Shown piece after piece: positions 7,994 to 16,591 of a stretch of 56,293 nt of DNA (positions are counted from its first letter, which is position 1; each line of letters starts with the position of its first letter). The notes below the pieces were generated by a model. It searched no databases. It had not been told where the DNA came from and was given only the letters and a program-made list of their open reading frames with translations. This DNA comes from Flavobacterium azizsancarii (lineage in GTDB: Bacteria; Bacteroidota; Bacteroidia; Flavobacteriales; Flavobacteriaceae): contig NZ_JAMZNK010000036.1 of NCBI RefSeq assembly GCF_027980145.1, forward strand, positions 1 to 56,293, read 5' to 3'. A program made the position numbers and the translations under genes.

Positions 7994-10270
7994 TTATCTT
8001 TTTAAATCAAACCTGTCCAGATTCATTACTTTGTACCAAACGGCCACAAAGTCATTTATAAATTTTTCATGTGAGTCCGTACTTGCATATACTTCGGCAA
8101 TTGCTCTTAATTCTGCATTAGAACCAAAAACAAGATCTGCTCTTGTTGCTATCCATTTAGGCTGACCTGTTTTGCGATCGTTTCCTGTATAAAGTTCTTT
8201 ATCATTTGAAACTGCCTGCCACTGGGTACTCATATCAAGAAGATTTACAAAAAAATCGTTTGTCAGCTGCCCGGGACGATGTGTAAAAACACCATTTTTG
8301 GTACCATCAGTATTAATGTCCAACACACGAAGACCGCCTAAAAGCACTGTTAATTCTGGTGCGGTTAAGGTTAGTAAATTAGCTTTATCAATCAATAGTT
8401 CCTCTGTAGTTACTGTAGATTTTGTTTTTCGAAAGTTACGGAATCCATCTGCTTTTGGCTCAAGATATCCAAAAGATTCTATATCGGTTTGTTGTGCAGA
8501 AGCATCCATACGCCCCTGAGAGAATGGCACTTTAACGCTAAAACCTGCAGCTTTTATTGCTTTCTCTACCCCAACCGTACCTGCTAAAACTATTGTATCT
8601 GCAAGTGATACTTTTTTTCCGGTACTCTGTGTATTATTAAATTCATTCTGAAGATTTTCCAGTTTTTCCAGAACTTGTTTCAGCTGTGCAGGATTATTCA
8701 CTTCCCAGTCTTTTTGCGGAGCTAGTCTGATACGCGCACCATTTGCGCCACCACGCTTATCAGATCCTCTAAAAGTCGAAGCCGAAGCCCACGCCGTTGC
8801 AACTAATTGTGAAATACTTAAGCCTGAATTTTCTATTTTTTCTTTTAATTGATTGATGTCATTTTCCTCTATTAAAGAATGATTTACTTCAGGAATCGGA
8901 TCCTGCCATAAAAGTTCTTCCTGAGGAACATCAGGTCCTAAATAACGGGAAACCGGTCCCATATCACGATGTGTCAGTTTAAACCATGCACGAGAAAAAG
9001 CATCTGCGAACTCGTCAGGATTTTCAAAAAATCGGCGTGATATTTTCTCGTACGCAGGATCTAATCGTAAAGATAAATCTGTGGTAAGCATCGTTGGTAA
9101 ATGCTTTTTAGCAGGATCAAAAGCATCCGGAATAATAGGTTCAGCGTTTTTAGCTACCCATTGATGAGCACCGGCAGGACTTTTTGAAAGTTCCCATTCA
9201 AAACCAAATAAATTTTCGAAAAAGTTATTGCTCCACTGTGTTGGTGTTTTGGTCCAGATCACTTCAAGTCCGCTGGTAATAGCATCAGGACCTTTACCGG
9301 AACCAAAACTATTTTTCCAGCCAAATCCCTGATCTTCGAGGTCTGCCGCTTCAGGTTCTTTACCTACATGCTCAGAAGGGGCTGCACCATGAGTTTTACC
9401 AAAGGTATGTCCTCCTGCAATTAAGGCTACAGTTTCTTCATCATCCATTGCCATTCGTCCAAAAGTATCTCTAATGTCTTTAGCTGCTGCGATAGGATCC
9501 GGATTACCATCAGGACCTTCAGGATTTACATAAATAAGTCCCATTTGTACGGCTGCCAAAGGTTTTTCTAAGTTTCTGGAATGAATATGACCATCGGCAT
9601 CGTCATCAGATGAAACCACACCGTGATCCTTCGGTACACCTTCTGAACCATCTTTGTAACGCTCATCTCCTCCCAGCCATGTGGTTTCAGATCCCCAATA
9701 AACTGATTCATCCGGTTCCCACACATCAGCACGTCCTCCAGCAAAACCAAATGTTTTGAACCCCATCGATTCTAAGGCAATATTTCCTGTCAATATCATT
9801 AAATCTGCCCATGAAATTTTTCGCCCATACTTTTGTTTAATAGGCCACAACAATCTGCGGGCTTTATCAAGGCTTACATTGTCCGGCCAGCTGTTAAGAG
9901 GGGCGAAACGCTGTTGTCCTGCGCCTGCACCACCGCGACCATCTTCAACGCGGTATGTTCCTGCGCTGTGCCATGCCATTCTGATAAAAAGACCTCCGTA
10001 ATGACCAAAATCTGCAGGCCACCAATCTTGCGAATCTGTCATAAGCTCGTGCAAATCTTTCTTTACTGCTTCGAGATCAAGACTCTTAAAAGCTTCGGCA
10101 TAATTAAAGTCCTTATCCATTGGATTTGATAAGGCTGAATTCTGTCTCAGTATATTTACCCTGAGTTGCTTTGGCCACCAGTCATTGTTTTTTGTACCTC
10201 TCGCGGCTTGATTGTCCATGCTGCCATTATGAAAAGGGCATTTGCTGATGTCGTTCGATTTATCCTCCAT
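7994..10270 (-). CDS. katG: Catalase-peroxidase KatG
   Basis: This 758-residue haem enzyme breaks down hydrogen peroxide and has peroxidase activity. It shows the duplicated class I peroxidase layout. The distal haem pocket is Arg97, Trp100 and His101 (RMAWHSAGTYR), and the proximal ligand is His288 in GGHTFGKTHG. The residues forming the known Met-Tyr-Trp adduct are all present: Trp100, Tyr247 (MGLIYVNPEGP) and Met273 (GRMAMDDEE). There is no signal peptide, so it is cytoplasmic. It is probably transcribed alone, with terminators on both sides (7941-7970 and 10389-10415). No peroxide-responsive regulator is next to it. Confidence 0.97.
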   Translation of the reverse strand: MEDKSNDISKCPFHNGSMDNQAARGTKNNDWWPKQLRVNILRQNSALSNPMDKDFNYAEAFKSLDLEAVKKDLHELMTDSQDWWPADFGHYGGLFIRMAWHSAGTYRVEDGRGGAGAGQQRFAPLNSWPDNVSLDKARRLLWPIKQKYGRKISWADLMILTGNIALESMGFKTFGFAGGRADVWEPDESVYWGSETTWLGGDERYKDGSEGVPKDHGVVSSDDDADGHIHSRNLEKPLAAVQMGLIYVNPEGPDGNPDPIAAAKDIRDTFGRMAMDDEETVALIAGGHTFGKTHGAAPSEHVGKEPEAADLEDQGFGWKNSFGSGKGPDAITSGLEVIWTKTPTQWSNNFFENLFGFEWELSKSPAGAHQWVAKNAEPIIPDAFDPAKKHLPTMLTTDLSLRLDPAYEKISRRFFENPDEFADAFSRAWFKLTHRDMGPVSRYLGPDVPQEELLWQDPIPEVNHSLIEENDINQLKEKIENSGLSISQLVATAWASASTFRGSDKRGGANGARIRLAPQKDWEVNNPAQLKQVLEKLENLQNEFNNTQSTGKKVSLADTIVLAGTVGVEKAIKAAGFSVKVPFSQGRMDASAQQTDIESFGYLEPKADGFRNFRKTKSTVTTEELLIDKANLLTLTAPELTVLLGGLRVLDINTDGTKNGVFTHRPGQLTNDFFVNLLDMSTQWQAVSNDKELYTGNDRKTGQPKWIATRADLVFGSNAELRAIAEVYASTDSHEKFINDFVAVWYKVMNLDRFDLKR

Positions 10271-10388
10271 AATTCAAAATTTTAATTTGATACTAATTTA
10301 CAAACTAAATGAAAAGATTGTTATCAGTATACATAATAATTATTTGTTCTTTGATAGTTAAAATCTATTCAACAGAAATTCAGAATAA

Positions 10389-10415
10389 AAAAGCGAAGTA
10401 AAATTACCTCGCTTT
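10389..10415 (-). terminator. Terminator of the aldo/keto reductase gene
   Basis: The stem aaagcga/tcgcttt extends through gtaa/ttac with one mismatch. On the minus strand a T-run follows. It starts 20 bases past the stop of the upstream gene. Confidence 0.65.
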
Positions 10416-10434
10416 AATTTAAATTTCATCCTGA

Positions 10435-11478
10435 TTATTTGTAAAAATTAGGTATCGGATTTAATGTAAGATTCTGTCTTTGATGCCAATAAGGATAAAT
10501 TGGATTAACTTCACTTGCTTCATCGAGCCTCTTGATTTGATCAAGACTAAGATTCCAGCCTATAGCACCAAGATTTTGTCTTAACTGTTCCTCGTTTCTT
10601 GCTCCTATTATTATCGTCGATACAGTAGGGCGCTGCAAAAGCCAATTTAAAGCTACTTGCGATATTGATTTTCCAGTCTCGCCGGCAATAACTTCTAAAG
10701 CATCCGTAATTTTAAAAAGATGTTCTTTCTCTATTCCTGATTCTGGTACGGGACTTCCTCCTCCTGCGACACGACCTGTATTGGGCCAGTCTTTTGTTCT
10801 GCTAAATTTACCGCCCAGTCTCCCTCCTGCTAACGGACTCCAGATAGTACCTCCCACTTTTTGATCTAATCCCAATGGCATTAACTCCCATTCATACTCA
10901 CGATTAACAAGCGAATAATATACCTGATGGCCTATATAACGATTCCAGCCATACTTTTCAGATAATGCCTGAGATTTCATTAAATGCCATCCTGAAAAAT
11001 TGGAAGCTGCTATATAACGTACTTTTCCACTTTGAACCAGATCGTCTAATGTGCGTAAAGTTTCATCAACAGGTGTATTTCCATCAAAACCATGCATATG
11101 GTAAATATCAATATAATCTGTACCCAGCCTTTTAAGACTGCCTTCTATTTGTTTTAATAAATGATACCTGGATGATCCCTGATTGTTAGGTCCCTGGCCA
11201 AATGTGAATGTAGCTTTTGTTGATATCAGCAATTGATCTCTTTGGTGATCTGCAATTGCTTTGCCTAATACCTCTTCTGCCAAACCATCTGAATAAATAT
11301 CTGCCGTATCAAAGAGATTAACTCCTGACTCTAAACATATATTTACAAGTTTCTTAGCTTCCTCAACCTGAGTACTGCCCCATTCCTTAAAAAAATCATT
11401 TCCTCCGCCAAAGGTGGCTGTACCAAAACTCAATACAGGAACTTGTAATCCTGAATCGCCCAATTGTCTATATTCCAT
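10435..11478 (-). CDS. Aldo/keto reductase
   Basis: This NADPH-dependent oxidoreductase of the aldo/keto reductase superfamily has 347 residues from the chosen ATG. The family start MEYRQLGDSGLQVP is followed by NLFDTADIYSDG (catalytic Asp and Tyr), LLISTKATF (catalytic Lys) and DYIDIYHMHGFD (His). The cofactor-binding end reads STIIIGARNEEQLRQNL. I chose 11478 because the protein family begins at that Met; the upstream start at 11514 adds twelve residues unlike the family. The cytoplasmic substrate is unknown. Upstream lie a two-copy 17-base direct repeat and a dead AraC regulator, which suggests the gene was once under AraC-type control. Confidence 0.9.
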   Translation of the reverse strand: MEYRQLGDSGLQVPVLSFGTATFGGGNDFFKEWGSTQVEEAKKLVNICLESGVNLFDTADIYSDGLAEEVLGKAIADHQRDQLLISTKATFTFGQGPNNQGSSRYHLLKQIEGSLKRLGTDYIDIYHMHGFDGNTPVDETLRTLDDLVQSGKVRYIAASNFSGWHLMKSQALSEKYGWNRYIGHQVYYSLVNREYEWELMPLGLDQKVGGTIWSPLAGGRLGGKFSRTKDWPNTGRVAGGGSPVPESGIEKEHLFKITDALEVIAGETGKSISQVALNWLLQRPTVSTIIIGARNEEQLRQNLGAIGWNLSLDQIKRLDEASEVNPIYPYWHQRQNLTLNPIPNFYK

Positions 11479-11670
11479 AATTTTATTTTTTATTAGTGTT
11501 TTTTTTAAAGGCATTCATTAATCTATTCCAAATTATTTTTAAAACCATACCTACTGCAAAGCATTATAAAATCTTTTCTAATTTTCCTGACCTCAGAAAT
11601 AATAAATAGCCTATTCTCAGCATAAGCTTAGTTTATTATGACAAAGTTCTTCATTTAAATTAAATATTTT

Positions 11671-11708
11671 CTTGTAAATTTCCATCAAATACTTGTAAAT
11701 TTCCATCA
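11671..11708. promoter_or_regulatory. Paired 17-base direct repeat, AraC-operator-like
   Basis: CTTGTAAATTTCCATCA occurs at 11671-11687 and again, perfectly, at 11692-11708, separated by four bases. The 21-base period is two helical turns. That is the layout known for paired AraC half-sites. The repeat lies between the divergent aldo/keto reductase gene and the remains of an AraC-type regulator gene, where an operator would be expected. Simple slippage duplication is the alternative. Confidence 0.5.
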
Positions 11709-11740
11709 CAAAATGATTGCGACAATTTGATACATTAGTT

Positions 11741-11916
11741 ATTGACGAATTGGAAGAAAATAAATTACCTTAGAACAAATTGCTCAAGTAGTTGGTTTTA
11801 CGGATGAAAGTCATTTGTCTAATTATTAAAAAAAGAAAATCACTCCAAATCTGTATAGAAAGAAAACTAATAATGAAGTTTTAATATCTGAGACTAATAC
11901 TGTTCTTAATTTATAA
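11741..11916 (+). pseudogene. Remnant of an AraC-family regulator (C-terminal HTH)
   Basis: From 11770 the frame reads LEQIAQVVGFTDESHLSNY, the second HTH of an AraC regulator. It is followed by an in-frame TAA where a Phe codon is expected, and then KKKITPNLYRKKTNNEV to a natural stop at 11914. Just upstream, IDELEENKL is in another frame (11741 onward), so there is also a frameshift. The N-terminal sensor domain is missing. The gene is dead as it stands. It lies divergent from the aldo/keto reductase gene, which it may once have regulated. Confidence 0.75.
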
Positions 11917-11934
11917 AAAATAGACTTAAAATTG

Positions 11935-12240
11935 ATCACAATTATTACTGGGATAGTTCTGCTTCGGTATGTAAAGCTATTGATCAGGATGACAAATTTT
12001 AAGATTATTTTTGATGACCATAATGCACAGGAATTTTTGATCCAGAAGTCTGCAATAAACTGGACTATAGCCAGACCTGTTGGCTTAAACGAAAATGAAA
12101 CTTTAGGAAAATTAGACATTACCTATGACCACAAACTAAGACCGTGCCGGATGAGCCGTAAACTACTTGCTAAATTTTTTATTGATAATTTATATACTGA
12201 AACTTATAATCGAAAAATGCCAATGTTAGCTGAAAAATGA
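11935..12240 (+). pseudogene. C-terminal remnant of an NAD(P)-binding NmrA/SDR-like protein
   Basis: About 100 codons remain open to a stop at 12238. The stretch FDDHNAQEFLIQKSAINWTI followed by ARPVGL matches the end of NAD(P)H-binding, NmrA-like short-chain dehydrogenases. The nucleotide-binding N-terminus (GxxGxxG) is absent, so this is a truncated gene. It follows the AraC remnant directly. Loss of the 5' half together with the AraC gene's 5' half points to deletion in this patch. Confidence 0.6.
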
Positions 12241-12401
12241 TAAATAAAATTATACTTCAGCAACTAATAATTGTAAGTAAACTAAATATTCACTTTGAAA
12301 AAAATATGTTCTTAATAAAATAATTATCTTCATAAATTGACTTGAAAACATACCAATATTAAGTAGGTAACAACTCAAACTTCATTCTTCAATAAAAAAA
12401 A

Positions 12402-12420
12402 GAGGGACTGAAAGTCCCTC
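12402..12420 (-). terminator. Terminator of the PRC-barrel gene
   Basis: A perfect 8-base stem (gagggact / agtccctc) with a 3-base loop is followed on the minus strand by eight or nine T. A second small inverted repeat (tgcac/gtgca) lies between it and the gene, near 12436-12450. Confidence 0.8.
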
Positions 12421-12503
12421 GCAAAACAAACCCCTGCACTTTTAGTGCAAAGCGATTAGTATATCAAATGTTGGCTTCCTGATGCAAATTATATGAAGAA
12501 CCG

Positions 12504-13016
12504 CTATTTGTTGTCAAATTCTCTGCGGTTGTAAAAAGAATCATCATCACTATAATAAACAGAGTTAGGATCGTTTTCAGGATAATAAGACTTCATTACT
12601 CTTCTTTCATACTCCCTGTTAAAATTGTATTCCCTGTTATATCTGCTTGTGTTTCTAAATGTATCATATCCTATGTTGCTAGCCATAACAATTTTTGTGT
12701 CTTTATTGATATTAACCGATCCAATAGGTATTATAACATGGTTGTCGCCGTCTTTGTAGGTAAACTCCTTTTCGTTCTCGCTCGCTATAGCATTATGAAC
12801 TTCATTACGGCTATCTTCAATTAATGCTTTATCTACTTTCACATCTAGATATACAACACGCTTCATATCTTTATTAACCCAAAGATTATCAATTGTGCCT
12901 ATAGTGCGGTTGTCAGCGTCTACTATTTTCCATCCTCGTACATCAGGATAGTTCGAAGCAATTTTATAATCAGAAAGTTCATCCAATCTGTATAAATTTT
13001 TATCTTTATTTTCCAT
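12504..13016 (-). CDS. PRC-barrel domain protein
   Basis: This is a 170-residue cytoplasmic protein. Residues about 10-115 fit a PRC-barrel, a small beta domain found in photosynthetic reaction centre H subunits and RimM. Visible elements are DVRGWKIVDADNRTIGTIDN and VVYLDVKVD, with VIIPIGSVNI at the end of the domain. The C-terminal 40 residues are rich in Arg, Asn, Tyr and acidic residues and look disordered. Its precise role is unknown; stand-alone proteins of this kind are often stress-linked. It has its own terminator. A 55-residue membrane protein is encoded about 200 bases upstream on the same strand. Confidence 0.8.
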   Translation of the reverse strand: MENKDKNLYRLDELSDYKIASNYPDVRGWKIVDADNRTIGTIDNLWVNKDMKRVVYLDVKVDKALIEDSRNEVHNAIASENEKEFTYKDGDNHVIIPIGSVNINKDTKIVMASNIGYDTFRNTSRYNREYNFNREYERRVMKSYYPENDPNSVYYSDDDSFYNRREFDNK

Positions 13017-13217
13017 AAATATTTTTTTAGTATTAAAAATTATTTTTCGCTAGTCTGGCTGCAGGATACTTTTACTTTTTAAGTCTACCTTGTTTTATCA
13101 TGGAAAACAAATTCACGAAATACCTTTATAAACCAATGTCAAAAAAATGTAGAGGATAATTATAACAAAGTTTATTTCGTGAAGAAAAAGCTGTTTTCAT
13201 CGCTGCATTTCTTCTAG

Positions 13218-13385
13218 TTAATTTGTCGTATTGTCTGTACTTGTAGTATTTTCAATTTCTACACTGTTATCACTTTGCGTCACGTTATCTTTCAAAAAGA
13301 TGTAGTATATAAGTGCTGCGATCAACAGGACTGCTACAATCCATGGCCATACTGGCTTCTTTTTCTCAATTTTAATTTCTGCCAT
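13218..13385 (-). CDS. Small single-pass membrane protein (55 residues)
   Basis: The minus strand encodes MAEIKIEKKKPVWPW, then a hydrophobic segment at about 15-31 (VAVLLIAALIYYIFL), then a polar, Asn/Thr-rich tail ending DNTTN. The positive N-terminus and single helix suggest a protein anchored in the inner membrane with its tail outside. The start context (a run of A before ATG), the coherent topology and the clean stop support a real gene. Its function is unknown. The closest neighbour on the same strand is the PRC-barrel gene. Confidence 0.6.
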   Translation of the reverse strand: MAEIKIEKKKPVWPWIVAVLLIAALIYYIFLKDNVTQSDNSVEIENTTSTDNTTN

Positions 13386-13540
13386 AACTCATTTTTTTTT
13401 TTGATTATATAAATAGTTTTAATATCCTATTAAAGATACAAATGAGTTGAGTTTAAGAAATATTTAATTTCAGCAGGATGTTACACAATTCCCAGTAGAT
13501 GAATCTGAAAGGCAACTTTAATGTTTTAATCATGAACAGA

Positions 13541-13569
13541 AAAGCCCATTTCTTAACGAAATGGGCTTT
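13541..13569 (-). terminator. Strong hairpin terminator
   Basis: A perfect 12-base stem (aaagcccatttc / gaaatgggcttt) with a 5-base loop has T-runs on both strands. It lies just past the end of the AraC remnant on the minus strand and was probably that gene's terminator. Its lower strand and loop resemble the terminator at 15442-15471. Confidence 0.7.
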
Positions 13570-13634
13570 TTTATATTTTCAATCCACTATATCTTCCATT
13601 ATCTTAAATATTCAAAATATTCATTCTGTATACA

Positions 13635-13742
13635 AATTAGTTAAAGGACTGTCGAAACTCCAACGGAGACTGATTGGTTTTTATTTTAAATAGTTTGCTG
13701 AAAGATTGTGGATGTTCAAAACCAAAACTCGAAAACTATTGT
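13635..13742 (-). pseudogene. C-terminal remnant of a second AraC-family regulator
   Basis: The minus strand has 35 open codons before a stop. They read SSFGFEHPQSFSKLFKIK and then TNQSPLEFRQSFN, the last helix-turn-helix and tail of an AraC regulator. A stop lies directly upstream in frame and the rest of the gene is gone. Its sequence differs from the remnant at 11741-11916, so it is not the other half of that gene. It lies beside an intact SDR gene. Confidence 0.7.
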
Positions 13743-13800
13743 ATTATATAAAAATCTATCTTTTTCAACTCAGAAACTAAAGCATAAATGATAATTAGCT

Positions 13801-14733
13801 TTATTCGATTTTATAATCTTTCAAAATAATTTTAATACCCTCTTGGTAGGTTGTTACCCTGAAGTCAGGAAATCGTTTTTTAAATTTAGAGGAATCAAAA
13901 ATATTGTCAATCGCATATCGTGGCAATAATTCCAAAGTTTCTTTGACGAAAGGATTGAAAACCGCTGCAATTTTTAAAATGAATGCGCCTAATTTACCGT
14001 AACTGATTTTTCGTCCTAATTGTTTGGATATTTCTTCCATAAATTCTTTGAATGTTAATCGGTCATCATCACATGGTAAATGCCATGTCTGTGAATAAGC
14101 ATTATCCGTATTACCAATTTGGGCCATTGCCCTACTGGCATCAGGAGTAAAAATTAAGGTTCTCTTTACATTGTCATTCAGCAAAAATTTTGGTTTTTTA
14201 TGCTTTTGCAAATTTCCAAATACAAGATCATTTGTAATTCCCTTAGTTTTGCCCGGTCCATAAAATTCAGGTGCCCGACAAATAACAGCGTTAATTTCCT
14301 TTTTCTCAATAGCATCTAATAACAATTCAGCAGCTATTTTTTTTGCCATTCCTTTTTTACCGCCAGGTTCCAAAGGAGTGTTTTCGTTTTGAATTTTACT
14401 CCCTTGCGGATAAGCGTAGGTATTGTCAAAATAAACAAGTTTACATCCATGTTCTTTACAGCCCAAAATTACATTGGTCATTATAACAGGCCATTGCCTG
14501 AGCCATAATTCAGACTCATATGGCAGGCCTACAGTAAGGTAAGCAATATCAGTATCTGCCAGCGCAGCGTTTACACTTTGCGGATCCAGCAAATCACATT
14601 TGAATAAAATATCTTCTTCATGAACTTTCTTTGGGTTTCGTCCAACGAGCTTTATTTTATTGGTATAGTTAAGGCGTAATACTTTAGCCAGTTCTTCTCC
14701 AATTATTCCGTTTGCCCCTAATATTGTCTGCAT
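13801..14733 (-). CDS. NAD-dependent epimerase/dehydratase family protein
   Basis: This 310-residue Rossmann-fold protein has an extended-SDR layout. The nucleotide-binding motif is at the very start (MQTILGANGIIGEELAKVL). KLVGRNPKK, VYFDNTYAYPQG and ICRAPEFYGPG follow. The usual catalytic YxxxK is replaced by a less clear region (GGKKGMAKKIAAE), so the reaction may differ from classical epimerases. The C-terminal part (FKEFMEEISKQLGRKISYGK) fits substrate-binding regions of the family. The substrate is unknown. A SnoaL-like gene lies 67 bases upstream on the same strand and may share its transcript. Confidence 0.8.
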   Translation of the reverse strand: MQTILGANGIIGEELAKVLRLNYTNKIKLVGRNPKKVHEEDILFKCDLLDPQSVNAALADTDIAYLTVGLPYESELWLRQWPVIMTNVILGCKEHGCKLVYFDNTYAYPQGSKIQNENTPLEPGGKKGMAKKIAAELLLDAIEKKEINAVICRAPEFYGPGKTKGITNDLVFGNLQKHKKPKFLLNDNVKRTLIFTPDASRAMAQIGNTDNAYSQTWHLPCDDDRLTFKEFMEEISKQLGRKISYGKLGAFILKIAAVFNPFVKETLELLPRYAIDNIFDSSKFKKRFPDFRVTTYQEGIKIILKDYKIE

Positions 14734-14800
14734 TTTTTTATATAAATTTAATGAAATCTACGGTAAATAAAAATCGTATCTCTATTACTTTCGTTCTTCT

Positions 14801-15148
14801 CTATATCGATATTACAAAAGCTTTTAATTCAGACATTTTGCCTTCTCGAAAATGCCAGACATCGCAATATGAATAGTGAGTCTCATTTCCGTTTTCGTCT
14901 TTCAGGGAGATTTTGCCGACTGCCGTAACGAAATCATTTTCAGCTATTAAATTTTCGACTATGAATTGTGGGGGCTCTAAATATTCTTTTGCCATATACT
15001 CTCTAACAGCTTCCTTTCCTTTCAGGGTTTTATCACCTACAAAAGTCCAATGCGTGTCGTCAGTGCAAAAAGACAAAAAGCCCTCATTATTTCCTGCAGT
15101 AAGCGCTTTATTTGCCATTTCCAGTATTGCTTTATTATTCAAATCCAT
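14801..15148 (-). CDS. SnoaL/NTF2-like fold protein
   Basis: This 115-residue protein has the small cone-shaped NTF2 fold. The sequence opens with a helix pair (MDLNNKAILEMANKALTAGN). It continues with FLSFCTDDTHWTFVGDKTLKGKE, typical of SnoaL-like enzymes and binding proteins, and ends in strands (YCDVWHFREGKMSELKAFV). I chose the ATG at 15148. The longer frame from 15220 adds 24 residues of low-complexity Lys/Ile sequence not seen in the family. The ligand is unknown. It precedes the SDR gene. Confidence 0.75.
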   Translation of the reverse strand: MDLNNKAILEMANKALTAGNNEGFLSFCTDDTHWTFVGDKTLKGKEAVREYMAKEYLEPPQFIVENLIAENDFVTAVGKISLKDENGNETHYSYCDVWHFREGKMSELKAFVISI

Positions 15149-15257
15149 ATACTGTTTTTTAATTGTTTGTTTTATTGTCACTTTCAAATTTAATAATTTA
15201 ATTTTGACATTACTAATCAAATTCTAATCTAAGAATGGATTTCAATTGACTTTTTTC

Positions 15258-15449
15258 TTAGAAATACTTGACACTTTTTCTACATTTATCCATCATTATT
15301 TTGAATAAATATTTATTGGAAGGTGGCGAAAAAACAATTGCTTTAGCCCCTGAAGATATAGATTCCTGAATATTTAATATACTTGTGCCACCTGTTGCCA
15401 TAACAGGAAAGGCAGGGAAAAGTACGTAATTATAAAAAGCAAAAAGCAC
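15258..15449 (-). pseudogene. Possible fragment of a KDPG-aldolase-like barrel protein
   Basis: An open stretch of 63 codons contains FPVMATGGTSILNIQE and then AKAIVFSPPSNKYLF. This resembles the last strands of a TIM-barrel phosphate-binding site, as in aldolase-like proteins (ATGG, then GA.AI...PPS). The frame begins inside a terminator hairpin, and no upstream part of such a gene is present, so this looks like a decayed 3' end. The family call is tentative. Confidence 0.3.
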
Positions 15450-15471
15450 ATTCCTTACGAAATGTGCTTTT
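15442..15471 (-). terminator. Terminator of the LLM oxidoreductase gene
   Basis: A perfect 11-base stem (aaaagcacatt / aatgtgctttt) has T-runs on both strands, about 40 bases past the stop of the LLM gene. It resembles the hairpin at 13541-13569. Confidence 0.75.
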
Positions 15472-15510
15472 TTTTAATGTCATGGCTTTAAGTATTTATT
15501 TTGAAAAAAA

Positions 15511-16533
15511 TTAACGCCAGCCCAACTCTGGTGCAATATATTTTAGTATGGTCGATAGTATATGAACATTGTACTCAACGCCTAATGTGTTGGGTATTGT
15601 AAGCAACAATGTATCCGCTTCCTGAATAGCTTCATCCTGAGCCAGCTCAGCAATTAGTTTATCCGGCTCAGCTGCATAACTCTTTCCGAAGATTGCGCGT
15701 TTATCACTTTCTATATTACCAAAACTATCAGACCCTTTTCCTTGATTTCCAAAGTAGTATTTGTCCTGATCGTTGACAAGTGCAAAAATCGAACGGCTTA
15801 CTGAAACTCGAGGTTCATGTTTATGTCCTGCTTTTTTCCAGGCTTCTTTATATATCCTGATCTGTTCTGCTTGTTGAATATGGAAAGGTTTCCCGTTTTC
15901 GTCATACTTTAGGGTAGAACTTTGCAGGTGCATCCCGTTTTCGGCAGCCCAGATAGCCGTAGCATTAGATGCGGCTCCCCACCAGATACGATCTCTTAAT
16001 CCTTCTGAGTGCGGTTCAAGACGCAATAAACCGGGCGGATTGGGAAACATTGGATTAGGATTTGGCTGTGCAAATCCTACACCGTTAAGTTTGTCTAAAA
16101 ACTCTAAAGCTTTTTTTCGCCCCATATCGGCATCTGTTTCGCCTTCATCAGGTTGGTAACCAAAAGCACGCCATCCATCAACAACCTGCTCCGGTGATCC
16201 CCTGCTAATTCCTAATTGCAAACGTCCTCCTGAAATTAAGTCAGCAGCACCGGCATCCTCAACCATATACAGAGGGTTTTCATACCGCATATCGATAACG
16301 CCTGTACCAATTTCTATTTTACTTGTCTTAGCGCCGATAGCCGAAAGTAAAGGAAAAGGTGATGCTAATTGTTTTGCAAAATGATGTACCCTGAAATAAG
16401 CACCATCCACACCAATTTCTTCTGCGGCAACAGCTAAATCTATAGACTGAAGCAGTGTATCACTTGCCGTACGGGCTTTATAGGAAGGATGATCTGCCCA
16501 ATGCCCAAACGATAAAAATCCTATTTTCTTCAT
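15511..16533 (-). CDS. LLM class flavin-dependent oxidoreductase
   Basis: This 340-residue bacterial-luciferase-like monooxygenase or reductase uses FMNH2 or F420-type flavin chemistry. Typical stretches are MKKIGFLSFGHW at the start, DGAYFRVHHFAKQLASPFPL, and IEIGTGVIDMRYENPLYMVE, followed by LISGGRLQLGISRGSPEQ. The cytoplasmic substrate is unknown. I prefer the ATG at 16533, where the family begins, over 16542. The gene follows an AraC regulator by about 60 bases on the same strand, so the regulator may control this gene or be co-transcribed with it. Confidence 0.88.
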   Translation of the reverse strand: MKKIGFLSFGHWADHPSYKARTASDTLLQSIDLAVAAEEIGVDGAYFRVHHFAKQLASPFPLLSAIGAKTSKIEIGTGVIDMRYENPLYMVEDAGAADLISGGRLQLGISRGSPEQVVDGWRAFGYQPDEGETDADMGRKKALEFLDKLNGVGFAQPNPNPMFPNPPGLLRLEPHSEGLRDRIWWGAASNATAIWAAENGMHLQSSTLKYDENGKPFHIQQAEQIRIYKEAWKKAGHKHEPRVSVSRSIFALVNDQDKYYFGNQGKGSDSFGNIESDKRAIFGKSYAAEPDKLIAELAQDEAIQEADTLLLTIPNTLGVEYNVHILSTILKYIAPELGWR

Positions 16534-16591
16534 AGATAGCATGATTATTATTTACTAATTCAAATATACGCATCATTATTGAGTTTTGTAA

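Noticed and set aside
11826..12119. 97-codon minus-strand frame
   Set aside because: Antisense to the AraC and SDR remnants, low-complexity, no recognisable domain.
13499..13693. 64-codon plus-strand frame
   Set aside because: It runs through a perfect terminator hairpin and over the AraC remnant on the other strand; no likely protein.
14913..15227. 104-codon plus-strand frame
   Set aside because: Antisense to the SnoaL-like gene, which has clear family sequence.
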